Of a stretch of 64,000 bases of DNA, positions 47,529 to 58,804 are shown in pieces. Within the stretch, counting starts at the first letter, position 1. Each line of letters opens with the position of its first letter. Origin of the DNA: Chlorobium sp. GTDB lineage: Bacteria > Bacteroidota > Chlorobiia > Chlorobiales > Chlorobiaceae. The stretch is taken from positions 1-64,000 of the forward strand of contig SZXV01000002.1 in the NCBI GenBank assembly GCA_005862225.1, given 5' to 3'. Made by a program: the position numbers and the translations under genes. The notes below the pieces were generated by a model that saw only the letters and a list, made by a program, of their open reading frames with translations, was not told the origin of the DNA and ran no database searches.

Positions 47529-49394
47529 TCAGTGTTCGGAAGAGTAGTTTTCCGGAGCCAGTGACCATTGCGCCGGAGACTTCCAGAGCGTCGAAAGCAT
47601 CAGCTCACGAATATGCGGAAACTCTTTTGGCAATCTGTCGTAAATCATTTCAAAAAGCTCTTCGTGTGAAAGAAGCTCATTCTTCCAGGCTTCACGATCG
47701 ACCATCATCAGTTTGGTGAATTTCTCTGCGGTCATACTCTCCAGACCTTTCCAGTCAAGCATCTCATATTTTGGCATCCAGCCCAGCGGACTTTCTACCG
47801 CACCAGCCCTGCCATGAACACGATCAACAATCCACTTCAGCACTCTCATATTTTCTCCAAAACCTGGCCAGAGGAACTTGCCATTCTCATCCTTGCGGAA
47901 CCAGTTAACGCCAAAAATTCTTGGAAGCTCAGGCAGTGTGCGGCCAACGTTGAGCCAGTGAGTGAAATAATCGCCCATGTGATAGCCACAGAAAGGAATC
48001 ATGGCAAATGGATCGCGGCGAACGTCACCAACCTTGCCTGCGGCGGCGGCTGTCTTTTCAGAACCCATTGTAGCGGCAAGATAGACCCCTGAATTCCAGT
48101 TTGCAGACTGGTATACAAGAGGAACCGTGTCACCACGACGGCCGCCAAAAATAAAGGCGCTGATCGCCACTCCATCAGGATCTTCCCATGCTGCATCAAG
48201 GGAAGGGCACTGTTGAGCCGGAGAAGTAAAACGGGCATTAGGATGTGAGGAGAGACGGCCACAGTCAGGCGTCCAAGCATGGCCCTGCCAGTCGATAAGA
48301 TGATCAGGAGCGACATCAGTCATCCCTTCCCACCAGACATCCCCGTCAGGAGTCATAGCCACGTTGGTGAAAATACAGTTTTTCCCGAGTGTCGCCATCG
48401 CATTAGGATTTGATTTGTCCGACGTACCGGGAGCAACACCAAAAAAGCCGTATTCAGGATTGATAGCACGAAGACGACCATCTTCACCGGATTTGATCCA
48501 CGCAATATCATCACCGATGGTTGTTACCTTCCATCCCTCAAAAGATTGGGGAGGAATCAGCATTGCAAAATTGGTTTTACCGCAGGCGCTTGGGAACGCT
48601 GCACCGATGTAGGTTTTTTCGCCATCTGGTGATTCAACGCCGAGGATAAGCATGTGTTCCGCCAGCCACCCTTCATCCCGAGCCATTGAAGAGGCAATAC
48701 GAAGGGCAAAACATTTCTTGCCAAGCAGTGCATTGCCGCCATAACCACTTCCAAAAGAGATAATTGAGCGCTCTTCAGGAAAATGCACAATATATTTGGT
48801 GTCATTGCAGGGCCATGGCACATCCAGCTCACCGGGCTGAAGCGGGGCACCGACAGAGTGAAGACAAGGAACAAATTCGCTGTTTTCGCCAAGCAATTCC
48901 ATAACCTTGCTCCCCATTCTGGTCATAATCCGCATGTTGGTCACCACATAGGGCGAATCCGATATTTCGACGCCGATATGTGCAATCGGCGAGCCAAGCG
49001 GCCCCATGCTAAATGGAATAACATACATGGTACGACCCGTCATACAACCCCTGAACAGCTCCTTGAGTGTCTCCTTCATCTCTTTTGGAGCGACCCAGTT
49101 GTTGGTTGGGCCAGCATCCTGACGTCGAATACTGCATATATAGGTTCTGTCTTCAACCCTGGCCACATCACTTGGATCCGAACGACACAGATAGCTGTTT
49201 GGACGTTTCTCTTCAGACAATTTGATAAACGTTCCACTCTCCACCATCCGCTGGCAAAGAAAGTCATACTCTTCCTGGGAACCATCACACCAGTGAACCG
49301 AACTCGGTTGACAAAGTTCAGCCGTCTCCTGCACCCACTGGATCAGCTTTTTGTTTTTCACATAGTCCGGAGGACAGATCTGCATTGAAGTCAT
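47529..49394 (-). CDS. pckG: Phosphoenolpyruvate carboxykinase (GTP)
   Basis: Interconverts oxaloacetate and PEP with GTP, a link between the reductive TCA cycle and sugar synthesis. About 621 residues from the ATG at 49394 ([11 protein letters not shown]). GTP-type signatures: the kinase-loop [40 protein letters not shown] and FILGG-like [18 protein letters not shown]. In this group the catalytic cysteine is in PSACGKT. No clear Shine-Dalgarno sequence precedes the ATG. A terminator-like hairpin with nine T lies only 27 bases upstream of the start. Confidence 0.95.
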   Translation of the reverse strand: MTSMQICPPDYVKNKKLIQWVQETAELCQPSSVHWCDGSQEEYDFLCQRMVESGTFIKLSEEKRPNSYLCRSDPSDVARVEDRTYICSIRRQDAGPTNNWVAPKEMKETLKELFRGCMTGRTMYVIPFSMGPLGSPIAHIGVEISDSPYVVTNMRIMTRMGSKVMELLGENSEFVPCLHSVGAPLQPGELDVPWPCNDTKYIVHFPEERSIISFGSGYGGNALLGKKCFALRIASSMARDEGWLAEHMLILGVESPDGEKTYIGAAFPSACGKTNFAMLIPPQSFEGWKVTTIGDDIAWIKSGEDGRLRAINPEYGFFGVAPGTSDKSNPNAMATLGKNCIFTNVAMTPDGDVWWEGMTDVAPDHLIDWQGHAWTPDCGRLSSHPNARFTSPAQQCPSLDAAWEDPDGVAISAFIFGGRRGDTVPLVYQSANWNSGVYLAATMGSEKTAAAAGKVGDVRRDPFAMIPFCGYHMGDYFTHWLNVGRTLPELPRIFGVNWFRKDENGKFLWPGFGENMRVLKWIVDRVHGRAGAVESPLGWMPKYEMLDWKGLESMTAEKFTKLMMVDREAWKNELLSHEELFEMIYDRLPKEFPHIRELMLSTLWKSPAQWSLAPENYSSEH

Positions 49395-49421
49395 GATCGT
49401 GCTGTTATTAACCACGGTTAT

Positions 49422-49459
49422 AAAAAAAAACGTCCGCAATCACCACTGACTGCGGACGT
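49422..49459 (-). terminator. Terminator/attenuator in front of the PEPCK gene
   Basis: On the minus strand a nine-base stem ACGTCCGCA/TGCGGACGT with a 12-base loop is followed by nine T. It lies after the thioredoxin-like gene and ends 27 bases before the PEPCK ATG. It is either a plain terminator of the upstream gene or an attenuator in the PEPCK leader. Confidence 0.8.
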
Positions 49460-49541
49460 GTAGAAGAAAAAATGAGATCCGGATAAACGGCCACCGGAAC
49501 GAAAAACCGTCATTCATGAGGTACAGACTTTCTTTAAATGT

Positions 49542-50111
49542 TCATTGCTTTTTGAGGGCATCAATAATAAAAGCCTCAAAATCGGCCTTTGACCGGGCGC
49601 CGGTAATAACCTGTGTCATTTTGCCAGAAGAGTTTACAACAAAAGAGGTGGGAATAGCATGAATTCCTCCCTCAACATATCGGTTAAAGGCCGACACAAG
49701 CTGATCGTCCGCCATGACTACCGGATAACTGATCTTGTTTCTCGCGATAAAATCACGGATCTTTGGTTCTGTTTCATTGACTGCAACTCCAATAAAAGTA
49801 AATCCCTTGCGGCCATACTGATTCTGGAGAATAACCATATCAGGAATTTCAGCTCTGCACGGGGGACACCAGGATGCAAAAAAATTGACGATATAGGCTT
49901 TGCCTGCCAATTGAGCTGACCCGACAACTTTTCCTTTAAGATCAACTGCCGAAAAAACAGGAGCCACTGGATATGAAACTTTTTGTGGTTGTGGCTTGGG
50001 CTGTGATGGTGACTTGGGCTTGGGAACCGCCGTCACTGAGCCAACAGTGACCGCAAGAAACAGCGCACTGACCAAACATCCCCTGAGAGTCTGACTGATT
50101 ATCTTTTTCAT
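49542..50111 (-). CDS. TlpA-like periplasmic thioredoxin-fold protein
   Basis: About 189 residues from the ATG at 50111. Signal peptide MKKIISQTLRGCLVSALFLAVTVGSVTA, then a proline/lysine-rich linker (PKPKSPSQPKPQPQ), then a thioredoxin domain with the active site ASWCPPCRAEIPDM and cis-Pro segment GIHAIPTSFVVN. It is an exported thiol-disulfide reductase, for example for cytochrome c maturation or sulfur metabolism; the client is unknown. The linker may span or bind the cell wall. Confidence 0.88.
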   Translation of the reverse strand: MKKIISQTLRGCLVSALFLAVTVGSVTAVPKPKSPSQPKPQPQKVSYPVAPVFSAVDLKGKVVGSAQLAGKAYIVNFFASWCPPCRAEIPDMVILQNQYGRKGFTFIGVAVNETEPKIRDFIARNKISYPVVMADDQLVSAFNRYVEGGIHAIPTSFVVNSSGKMTQVITGARSKADFEAFIIDALKKQ

Positions 50112-50274
50112 GCAATCCCGGTTATAAACCAAAATAAAAATAAAATTACTCTGACCATTAATATATCAATTCTTCTTTTTTTTGGAAGACTAATAAATGA
50201 GCCAGTATTTATCTTTGTGATTCTCTGTCAAAAAATTATATTTCGGCTTGATTTTTTATGCTTAAGCCACTTAA

Positions 50275-50347
50275 GCCACCTTAGCTCAGTTGGTAGAGCA
50301 ACTGTTTCGTAAATAGTAGGTCGTGGGTTCAAGTCCCTCAGGTGGCT
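50275..50347 (+). tRNA. tRNA-Thr (anticodon CGU)
   Basis: Acceptor GCCACCT pairs with AGGTGGC; D-arm AGCTCAGTTGGTAGAGC; anticodon arm ACTGT-TTCGTAA-ATAGT gives CGT (Thr, codon ACG); T-arm GTGGGTTCAAGTCCC. It has 73 bases without an encoded CCA. The 5' end is preceded by a short direct repeat TTAAGCCAC. Confidence 0.93.
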
Positions 50348-50433
50348 CGCAGACGGAGCAGAGTCGAAAGAGCGAAACCATCTGATATATCATTTCTGAA
50401 ATACAAGAGAGGCATACAAGCCCTGAATCATGA

Positions 50434-51861
<1,428 letters not shown>

Positions 51862-51876
51862 ACAGACGCAATAACC

Positions 51877-52143
51877 ATGGCGAATTCCGAAAAAGGTTTT
51901 CAGATAGAGATTGTTACCCCCCAGAAACTTCATTTTTCCGGGGAGGTAGTTAGTGTTACTGTGCCGGGAGAGTTGGGGCAACTTCAGATACTGAAAAATC
52001 ATGCCCCGCTGCTTTCTTCCCTGAAAGCAGGAAAGGTGAAGCTTGCTCTGGCTGATCGTAGCGAGCAGTCGTTTTCTGTCACGGACGGTTTTTTGGAGGT
52101 CAGCCGGAACAAGGCGATAGTGTTGACTGAAAACATTTCCTGA
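51877..52143 (+). CDS. atpC: ATP synthase F1 subunit epsilon
   Basis: 88 residues, the beta-sandwich part of epsilon: [49 protein letters not shown] and [20 protein letters not shown]. The C-terminal helical hairpin that inhibits hydrolysis in longer epsilon subunits (about 135 residues) is absent, as in other members of this phylum. A terminator follows. Confidence 0.95.
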   Translation: MANSEKGFQIEIVTPQKLHFSGEVVSVTVPGELGQLQILKNHAPLLSSLKAGKVKLALADRSEQSFSVTDGFLEVSRNKAIVLTENIS

Positions 52144-52164
52144 CATCCATGTCAATGAATTGAA

Positions 52165-52200
52165 AACCATCAGCGTCTCAGGGGATGCTGATGGTTTTTT
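52165..52200 (+). terminator. Terminator of atpDC
   Basis: AACCATCAGC pairs with GCTGATGGTT (52187-52196), then a run of six T (52195-52200). It ends only five bases before the ldcA ATG. Confidence 0.85.
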
Positions 52201-52205
52201 GTTCT

Positions 52206-53159
52206 ATGCAAACACTTACACCACAAGCCCTGCGCACCGGAGATACCATTGGCCTGATCTCCCCCTCATCACATTGCGCTTACCCTGATAAAATCAGTCA
52301 GGCATTTACCTATCTCGAAAAAAATGGCTACCGCGTCAAGCCCTCCCGCCATCTCAACTGTATTGATCCCGATCCGGCAATCGCCGACGAACAGAAACTG
52401 CATGACCTGCATGAAATGTTTTCGGATCCCGACATAAAGGCAATTATCTGTCTGAGAGGAGGCGCTGGAGCATCAAGGTTGCTGAAAAAAATAGATTACC
52501 GCATCATCGCAGCCAATCCAAAAATAGTTGTTGGCTATTCTGACATTACTGCCCTCTCTCTTGCACTGTTTGCCAAAACAGGATTGATCAATTTCTCGGG
52601 CCCCATGCTTGCCACTGAACTGTACGAGCCAACCCCGTACACCGAAGAGCATTTCTGGGGAATGCTGACCTCTCCCTCTTACGCCCGTTCTCTGCAGAAC
52701 CATCCCGACCACCCCGTCACCTGCATCAGAGCAGGAAAAGCAGAAGGCCGGCTTATAGGCGGCAATCTCTCTGTCCTCTCTTCAATGATCGGCACACCCT
52801 ACTTCCCAGTGCTTGAGGATGCGCTGCTGTTTCTTGAAGAGATCAACGAACCGGCCTACCGCATCGACAGAATGCTGTCGCATCTCGACAATGCCGGTTT
52901 GCTTGCGCCCTGCAATGGAGTGCTTCTGGGCCAGTTCAGCAATGTGCGTGAAGTGACAACTGAAGAACATCTGAGGTTGCAGAATATTTTCAGCTATTAC
53001 AGCCAGCACGCCCATAACAACGGGCCCGTCATGAGAGGTCTCTCCTGCGGACATATTAAAAACCTGATGACCATCCCGATAGGCGCCCGATTCAGCATGG
53101 AGGTCTATCCAACCGGCGCATTTTCATTTGGTGCGCTTGAAACAGTTGTTACGCCATGA
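52206..53159 (+). CDS. ldcA: LD-carboxypeptidase (peptidase S66)
   Basis: 317 residues from the ATG at 52206. An LD-carboxypeptidase cleaves the terminal D-Ala of the tetrapeptide in murein recycling. Signatures: [15 protein letters not shown] start, [20 protein letters not shown], and the nucleophile Ser in [13 protein letters not shown] (consensus GYSDxT), then the acid/His part [21 protein letters not shown]. No signal peptide. Its start is next to the atpC terminator, and its stop overlaps the clpS start (ATGA). Confidence 0.92.
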   Translation: MQTLTPQALRTGDTIGLISPSSHCAYPDKISQAFTYLEKNGYRVKPSRHLNCIDPDPAIADEQKLHDLHEMFSDPDIKAIICLRGGAGASRLLKKIDYRIIAANPKIVVGYSDITALSLALFAKTGLINFSGPMLATELYEPTPYTEEHFWGMLTSPSYARSLQNHPDHPVTCIRAGKAEGRLIGGNLSVLSSMIGTPYFPVLEDALLFLEEINEPAYRIDRMLSHLDNAGLLAPCNGVLLGQFSNVREVTTEEHLRLQNIFSYYSQHAHNNGPVMRGLSCGHIKNLMTIPIGARFSMEVYPTGAFSFGALETVVTP

Positions 53160-53473
53160 ACGCCACTATTTTGCAACAACGGAACACCGCAGTTCCTGGA
53201 GTCGTGACCAGAAAAAATGAACAGGTTTCAGGCACTGAACTCCTCGACGCATATCGTGTTGTTCTCTTCAATGACGAGGAACATAGCTTTGACGAGGTGA
53301 TCAACCAGCTTATAAAGGCCATCAGATGCAGTCGTCAGAAAGCTGAAAAACACACCTGGGAAGTGCATACCCGAGGCCGCAGCATTGTCTATGCCGGCTC
53401 CATGTCTCTTTGTCTGAAAGTCAGCTCCATTCTTGAAGAGATTGCCCTGAAAACAGAGATCCAGACCACTTGA
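53156..53473 (+). CDS. clpS: ATP-dependent Clp protease adaptor ClpS
   Basis: 105 residues. ClpS delivers N-degron proteins to ClpAP/ClpCP. Signature: [24 protein letters not shown], then [31 protein letters not shown]. Asp/Glu in NDEE and His in EVH are at the N-degron pocket. A 25-residue N-terminal tail precedes. It overlaps ldcA by four bases. After it, 53474-53783 holds no gene that I can see. Confidence 0.93.
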   Translation: MNATILQQRNTAVPGVVTRKNEQVSGTELLDAYRVVLFNDEEHSFDEVINQLIKAIRCSRQKAEKHTWEVHTRGRSIVYAGSMSLCLKVSSILEEIALKTEIQTT

Positions 53474-53783
53474 ACACCCTGAATTGCTCCTTATAAACTC
53501 CTTTGGAGATGTCACTTCTCTCCCGGTTACCACAAAAGAACGGGGGACTTTTTCATTGCTACCAACATACCGCCGATTCAGGATATGACGCGCTCTACCA
53601 TCCTGTTTCTTCAATGTCGCATTCTGGGCATGTTGATAGAAACCCGCATTCGGGAATTCAGACGGTATCGGCGGATACACCTCTGACAGATAATTCTTAC
53701 TGTTTGTTATATTGCGTTGCGTGATATCCAGATGAAAGAAAGGGTATCCTTGACGATTTTTCCACAACATCTCTGAATAAACG
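53474..53783. other. Gene-free gap before glyS
   Basis: Three hundred and ten bases between clpS and glyS with short frames only and no convincing ribosome site, hairpin or RNA gene. It probably holds the glyS promoter. Confidence 0.5.
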
Positions 53784-55259
53784 ATGAGCAATTCTGATCA
53801 AACACGCGTACAGAGCCTGAATCTGTCGCCTGATAAAGTGATGCACAAGCTGGTTTCTCTGGCCAAACGAAGAGGTTTTATTTTTCCTTCATCAGAGATC
53901 TATGAAGGGCTCTCCTCCTGCTTCGACTATGGTCCGCTTGGGAGCGAGATGAAGCGGAATATCAAGGAACTCTGGTGGAACTCCATGACTCGGCGCCACC
54001 AGAATATTGTGGGTCTTGATGCTTCAATCATGATGAACCCGAGGGTATGGGAGGCTTCTGGCCATGTGGCAAGCTTCAATGACCCTATGATTGACGACAA
54101 GACAACCAAGCGACGCTACCGGGCTGACCACCTGATTGAAAATCATATCGAAAAGCTGCGCCGGGATGGAAAAGAGGCAGAGCTCCAGCGGGTACAGGCG
54201 ACCTACGAAGCCGCATCAGGATCAGATGACCTGAACCGTGCGCTGTACGACCTCATTATTGCCGAAGGAATCAAGGCAGCAGACACCGGTTCGGGAGACT
54301 GGACGGAGGTTCGCCAGTTTAATCTGATGTTCCAGTGCAACATGGGCGCACTTGCCGATAAATCCAGCATCGTCTACCTGCGGCCAGAAACCGCACAGGG
54401 AATTTTTGTGAACTTCCACAACGTCCGTGAATCCTCGCGCATGAAGGTGCCGTTTGGCATTGCCCAGATTGGGAAGGCTTTCCGCAACGAAATTGTGAAA
54501 GGGAACTTCATCTTCCGGATGGTTGAGTTTGAGCAGATGGAGATGCAGTACTTCGTCAAGCCCGGCACACAGGCTGAGGCATTCGAAGCCTGGAGAGAAG
54601 AGCGGTTCGCCTGGTACACCAGCGCTCTTGGCATAAGCAAGGAGAAGCTGCACTGGTACAAGCACGACAAACTGGCGCATTACGCTGATCTGGCGTACGA
54701 CATAAAATTTGAGTTTCCGTTTGGTATTGAGGAGATAGAGGGTATTCACTCCCGAACCGATTTTGATCTGAAACAACATCAGGAGTATTCCGGCAAGAAT
54801 ATGGAGTATATCGACCAGCTCACCAATGAGCGCTATATCCCCTATGTGGTGGAGACCTCAGCGGGGTGCGACCGCCTCTTTCTTGCGCTGCTTGCCGATG
54901 CCTATACCGAAGACACTGTTGACGGAGACGAGCGCGTTGTGCTGAAGCTGTCGCCAAAGGTTGCACCGGTAAAAGCTGCGGTGCTGCCGCTGATGAAAAA
55001 AGGCGGGATGGGCGAGAAAGCCTCAGCCTTGTGCAATGATCTGGCAACAGATTTTCTTGTCCAGTATGACGACGCAGGCTCAATCGGCAAACGCTACCGC
55101 CGGCAGGATGAGATCGGCACGCCATTCTGTATCACTATTGACCATCAGTCACTTGAGGAGAACACTGCAACCGTGCGTTATCGCGACACCGCCACCCAGG
55201 AACGAATCGACATATCAAGGGTTCGAGAATTTATCACCACGAAACTTATCGGACTGTAA
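53784..55259 (+). CDS. glyS: Glycyl-tRNA synthetase (dimeric type)
   Basis: 491 residues of the alpha2 class II enzyme. Signatures: KRRGFIFPSSEIYEGLSSCFDYGPLGSEMKRNI, motif 2 region FGIAQIGKAFRNEI, and motif 3-like VVETSAGCDRLFLALL. The anticodon-binding domain is at the C-terminus (LSPKVAPVKAAVLPLMKKGG...GKRYRRQDEIGTPFCITID). This is the eukaryote/archaeal-type length, not the alpha/beta form of proteobacteria. bchP starts three bases after its stop. Confidence 0.95.
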   Translation: MSNSDQTRVQSLNLSPDKVMHKLVSLAKRRGFIFPSSEIYEGLSSCFDYGPLGSEMKRNIKELWWNSMTRRHQNIVGLDASIMMNPRVWEASGHVASFNDPMIDDKTTKRRYRADHLIENHIEKLRRDGKEAELQRVQATYEAASGSDDLNRALYDLIIAEGIKAADTGSGDWTEVRQFNLMFQCNMGALADKSSIVYLRPETAQGIFVNFHNVRESSRMKVPFGIAQIGKAFRNEIVKGNFIFRMVEFEQMEMQYFVKPGTQAEAFEAWREERFAWYTSALGISKEKLHWYKHDKLAHYADLAYDIKFEFPFGIEEIEGIHSRTDFDLKQHQEYSGKNMEYIDQLTNERYIPYVVETSAGCDRLFLALLADAYTEDTVDGDERVVLKLSPKVAPVKAAVLPLMKKGGMGEKASALCNDLATDFLVQYDDAGSIGKRYRRQDEIGTPFCITIDHQSLEENTATVRYRDTATQERIDISRVREFITTKLIGL

Positions 55260-55262
55260 GCC

Positions 55263-56405
55263 ATGCGTTACGATGTCGCCGTCATAGGGGGAGGCCCTTC
55301 GGGAGCTGTTGCTGCTGCCATACTGGCAAAAGCCGGACTCTCCACCGTACTCATTGAACGCAACTTTGACAATGTCAAGCCCTGTGGCGGAGCCATTCCC
55401 CTTGGACTGATTGAAGAGTTCAATATACCCGCAGAGCTGGTAGAGAAAAAGCTCTCAAGAATGAAAGCCAGATCACCGAAAGGGAGAGTCATCGACATGA
55501 ACATGCCCAACGGCTACGTCGGCATGGTGCGTCGTGAAAAATTTGACCGTTACCTGCGAGTCGAGGCTGAAAACGCAGGGGCGGTTGTGGTTGAAGGGCT
55601 GATGAAATCCATCTCCCACTCCGGTGAGGGATTTGTTATCAACACCCTCAACGACAAGGTTGGCCCTCTGCGGGCAAGCAGAATTATCGGGGCTGACGGC
55701 GCCAACTCAAAAACCGCCGATGAGCTTCACTTTCCGCCCAACGAGCTGAAGGTGATTGCCATGCAGCAGCGCTTCAAGTACACCCCTTCCATCCAGAAGT
55801 TCAGCGATATTGTGGAAATATGGTTTGACGGAGAGGTCTCTCCCGACTTTTACGGCTGGATTTTCCCCAAAGCCGACCATCTGGCCATCGGAACCGGCAC
55901 GGAGGATAACCGCCATAATATCAAGGCGCTGCAAAAGAGGTTTATTGAAAAAATAGGCATTACTGATAAACCCTATCTTGACGAAGCGGCAAAAATTCCG
56001 ATGAAACCCCGTAAATCATTTACTCAGGAGAAGGTTATTCTGGTCGGTGACGCTGCCGGGCTGGTAACACCGGCAAACGGAGAGGGGATCTTTTTCGCCA
56101 TGCGTTCAGGCAAGCTTGGAGCGATTGCCATGATCGAAAACCTGAAGAACGGCGCGCCTCTGAAGAACTATGAAAAAGAGTTCCGCAAACTCTATGCCCC
56201 GATCTTTTTCGGCCTTGAGGTGTTACAGGCTGCCTATTACCGTAATGACCGCCTCCGGGAAAGTTTTGTGGCAATTTGTGCTGATAATGATGTCCAGCGA
56301 ATCACCTTCGACTCATATCTTTACAAAAAGATGATCCCGGCCTCCTGGCCCGTCCAGATGAAAATCTTTTCCAAAAATATTTTTCACCTCATCAAGGGCT
56401 CTTGA
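55263..56405 (+). CDS. bchP: Geranylgeranyl reductase (BchP-type)
   Basis: 380 residues of the FAD-dependent geranylgeranyl reductase family. It reduces the geranylgeranyl tail of (bacterio)chlorophyll or its diphosphate to phytyl. FAD motif: [20 protein letters not shown]. Then [13 protein letters not shown], the SHPxD-like [12 protein letters not shown] region ([23 protein letters not shown]), and [26 protein letters not shown]. In this phylum a BchP fits BChl a/Chl a synthesis best; other reductases (archaeal lipid type) are less likely. The Ycf49-like gene starts on the next base. Confidence 0.88.
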   Translation: MRYDVAVIGGGPSGAVAAAILAKAGLSTVLIERNFDNVKPCGGAIPLGLIEEFNIPAELVEKKLSRMKARSPKGRVIDMNMPNGYVGMVRREKFDRYLRVEAENAGAVVVEGLMKSISHSGEGFVINTLNDKVGPLRASRIIGADGANSKTADELHFPPNELKVIAMQQRFKYTPSIQKFSDIVEIWFDGEVSPDFYGWIFPKADHLAIGTGTEDNRHNIKALQKRFIEKIGITDKPYLDEAAKIPMKPRKSFTQEKVILVGDAAGLVTPANGEGIFFAMRSGKLGAIAMIENLKNGAPLKNYEKEFRKLYAPIFFGLEVLQAAYYRNDRLRESFVAICADNDVQRITFDSYLYKKMIPASWPVQMKIFSKNIFHLIKGS

Positions 56406-57092
56406 ATGCTGCTCTCTTTTCCCAACTGGATTATTCACCTCTCCTCAGCAATTGAATGGGGAGTTGCCGCAGCGCTTCTCTTCCGATATGGCAAAATCAC
56501 GGGCAGACGCGAGATCAGCCTCTTTGGTTTGGCCATGCTGCCGCACTGGAGCGGCAGCTTTTTTGTGCTGAGCTACCACGTCTCCGGAGATTCAATTCCT
56601 CTGCTTCTTGATCTGTCGGAGCTCATCAATCTCATTGGAAGCACGGCGCTCCTGCTTGCCACCCTGAACCTGCTGAAATCGACGAACAAAGCGCCCGTAG
56701 CCGCATATACTGGAGCCATGGCCGCCATTATGATTGCCGGAAAACCACAATCCTACCTCGGCGCAGATATTTTCGATGCTATTCTGCAACTCTCAAGCGT
56801 CGTCTATCTCACGTTTCTGGTGCTGCTGCTGATCCTCCATCGACGTGACAAGACAATTTTTTCCGGGCTGACCGTTGCTGGATTCTGGTTTGTGCTTGTG
56901 TTCATCTCTGTCACCATTTTCTGCATGTATCTTGCCACCCAGGTGAGAGGATATCCAACATTGTCGCACGACGATCTGCTGCACGGAGTTGCCGAAAGCC
57001 TGCTTACCGTGAGCAATCTCATGATTGTTATCGGCGCACAACGAAAAATCAGGGAGTATGAACGAAAACAGTTGGCAGAAGCTCAGGGATGA
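56406..57092 (+). CDS. Ycf49-like membrane protein (DUF2499 + DUF3593)
   Basis: 228 residues with about six helices. The N-terminal half (SFPNWIIHLSSAIEWGVAAALLFRYG...LFGLAMLPHWSGSFFVLSYH) resembles Ycf49/DUF2499 of cyanobacteria and plastids. The second half (about 110-215) may correspond to DUF3593, which is a separate gene in cyanobacteria. No activity is known. Its start is immediately after the bchP stop, so it probably acts with pigment or prenyl metabolism. It overlaps the end of the convergent protease gene by ten bases. Confidence 0.68.
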   Translation: MLLSFPNWIIHLSSAIEWGVAAALLFRYGKITGRREISLFGLAMLPHWSGSFFVLSYHVSGDSIPLLLDLSELINLIGSTALLLATLNLLKSTNKAPVAAYTGAMAAIMIAGKPQSYLGADIFDAILQLSSVVYLTFLVLLLILHRRDKTIFSGLTVAGFWFVLVFISVTIFCMYLATQVRGYPTLSHDDLLHGVAESLLTVSNLMIVIGAQRKIREYERKQLAEAQG

Positions 57093-58801
57093 AGCACTGA
57101 GGCATACTTCCTCGAATCAGACAGAACCTCAATCGCTTTGTTGACCTGAGCGTCATGATCAAGCTCCGCCCGTCGTGCAAGACGTTCATTATAATGGCGA
57201 AGAATCTCAACCTCAAGAGCCTGTGCAACTCGGGATGACTCCTTGCCGATTTCCTGCTCTTTCAGTTTCAGAATCTCCTGCTGCAATGCACCAAGAGTGT
57301 TTAACTCCGGGAGACCTTCGGCTGGCTGTGATTTTTTCAGACTCTCCTTCAGCTCGGTGAGATGACGTTCGGAATCAGAGGTATAAACAAATTTCTTTTT
57401 GCGAAGAAAGTCATCAAAAGAGGCCATAAGCTTCTGACGATCAAGCGGCAGCAGAGGAGGAAGAGCATTAGAGGCGCAATAACCGTTTGAAAAAAGGAAA
57501 AGCGCACCCTTTTTTCGAAGTTCCGCAAGAAAAGGAAACATCGCCTGTTCAGAAACGGGAATATCCGGCGTAATTCCTCCACTTCCGTAGACCTTTCTCC
57601 CTTTTTTGGTATAGAAAATCTGCTGGGCATTGCCTTCCGGAGCTTTCGGCAGAACCTTTCGAGACTCATGCGCCGGTTTGATCTCCTTCTGAATCAAACG
57701 GCCCGAGGGAGTATAGTATTTCGCCGTCGTGAGCTTCAGGGCATTATCATAGGAAATCCTGATAACTGACTGCACCAGACCTTTGCCGAAAGAACGCTCA
57801 CCAATAATAACGCCCCGATCAAGATCCTGAATTGCGCCCGAAACAATTTCAGCCGCAGATGCGCTCTCACCGTTGATAAGCAGTGCAAGAGGAATTGCTG
57901 CATCAAGCGGAGGTGTTTCGGTCAGATATGATTTTGAGGATTCCGCTGAACGTCCCCGAATGGAAACAACCTCACTTCCTTTGCCGACAAAAAGCGAGGT
58001 AACATCAACTGCGGCATTCAGCAAACCACCGGGATTGTTCCGCAGATCAAGAATAATCCCTTTCAAAGGAACACGCTGCTCTTGAGCATCTCGCTGCAGT
58101 CCGCGAAAAGCGGCTCGAAGCTCATCAGCCGAACGGGCGCTGAAACTCTTCATTTCAATATAGCCGATGCCTTTCATCACTCCGGCATAGCTCACGGTAT
58201 TGACCCGCACCTCCTCCCGAACCAGCGTGGCGGTAACCGGAGCTGCAGAGCCTTGACGCGCAAGCCTGAACGTCAGCGACGTGCCGGCCACTCCCTTTAT
58301 CATCGCCTTGACATCGGCAAGCGCCATCTTCCTGACATCTTTGTTGTTGATGGCAAGAATCGTGTCGCCAACCCTTATCCCGGCTTTTGCTGCGGCATAG
58401 CCATCGACCACCGAAGTCACAAAAAAAGCATCATCAAGAGAGGCGATGGAAACACCGATACCGACATACTGGCCGCTGGTCATCTCATCAAGCTCACCAG
58501 AATCCTCCTCATCCAGAAAAACGGTATAGGGATCAAGCGAGCGAAGCATACCATCAATCCCTGCATACATCAGCTCACTGGTATCAATCTTGTCGACATA
58601 ACCGGTAGCAACCTCGCGATACACTTCACCGAACAGATCAACACTTTTGACAATGCCCAAATATGTTTTTTCGGAGGCAGGTTCCGCAACAAGAGGCGCG
58701 GTAATGCAAGAAAAAATTAAGACGAACGAAGGCAGTACACGCTGCGCCACCTGGCGCAGGAGGCCCCAACTCCTTCCATTACTCTCGCTCTGGTTCGGCA
58801 T
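57083..58801 (-). CDS. C-terminal processing (tail-specific) protease, S41
   Basis: 572 residues. An N-terminal signal sequence (about 20-41, LPSFVLIFSCITAPLVAEP) is followed by a CtpA N-domain, a PDZ domain (SGQYVGIGVSIASLDDAFFVTSVVDGYAAAKAGIRVGDTILAINNK), and the protease core. The Ser nucleophile is in NGESASAAEIVSGAI and the Lys in GERSFGKGLVQS. About 180 residues after the core form a charged tail of unknown role, longer than in the smallest CtpA. It is periplasmic. It starts three bases after dapD stops. Confidence 0.93.
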   Translation of the reverse strand: MPNQSESNGRSWGLLRQVAQRVLPSFVLIFSCITAPLVAEPASEKTYLGIVKSVDLFGEVYREVATGYVDKIDTSELMYAGIDGMLRSLDPYTVFLDEEDSGELDEMTSGQYVGIGVSIASLDDAFFVTSVVDGYAAAKAGIRVGDTILAINNKDVRKMALADVKAMIKGVAGTSLTFRLARQGSAAPVTATLVREEVRVNTVSYAGVMKGIGYIEMKSFSARSADELRAAFRGLQRDAQEQRVPLKGIILDLRNNPGGLLNAAVDVTSLFVGKGSEVVSIRGRSAESSKSYLTETPPLDAAIPLALLINGESASAAEIVSGAIQDLDRGVIIGERSFGKGLVQSVIRISYDNALKLTTAKYYTPSGRLIQKEIKPAHESRKVLPKAPEGNAQQIFYTKKGRKVYGSGGITPDIPVSEQAMFPFLAELRKKGALFLFSNGYCASNALPPLLPLDRQKLMASFDDFLRKKKFVYTSDSERHLTELKESLKKSQPAEGLPELNTLGALQQEILKLKEQEIGKESSRVAQALEVEILRHYNERLARRAELDHDAQVNKAIEVLSDSRKYASVLHP

Positions 58802-58804
58802 AAA

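Noticed and set aside
49417-49439. Promoter TTGCGG/TATAAC overlapping the PEPCK leader hairpin
   Set aside because: The spacer is only about 11 bases, too short for a sigma-70-type promoter.
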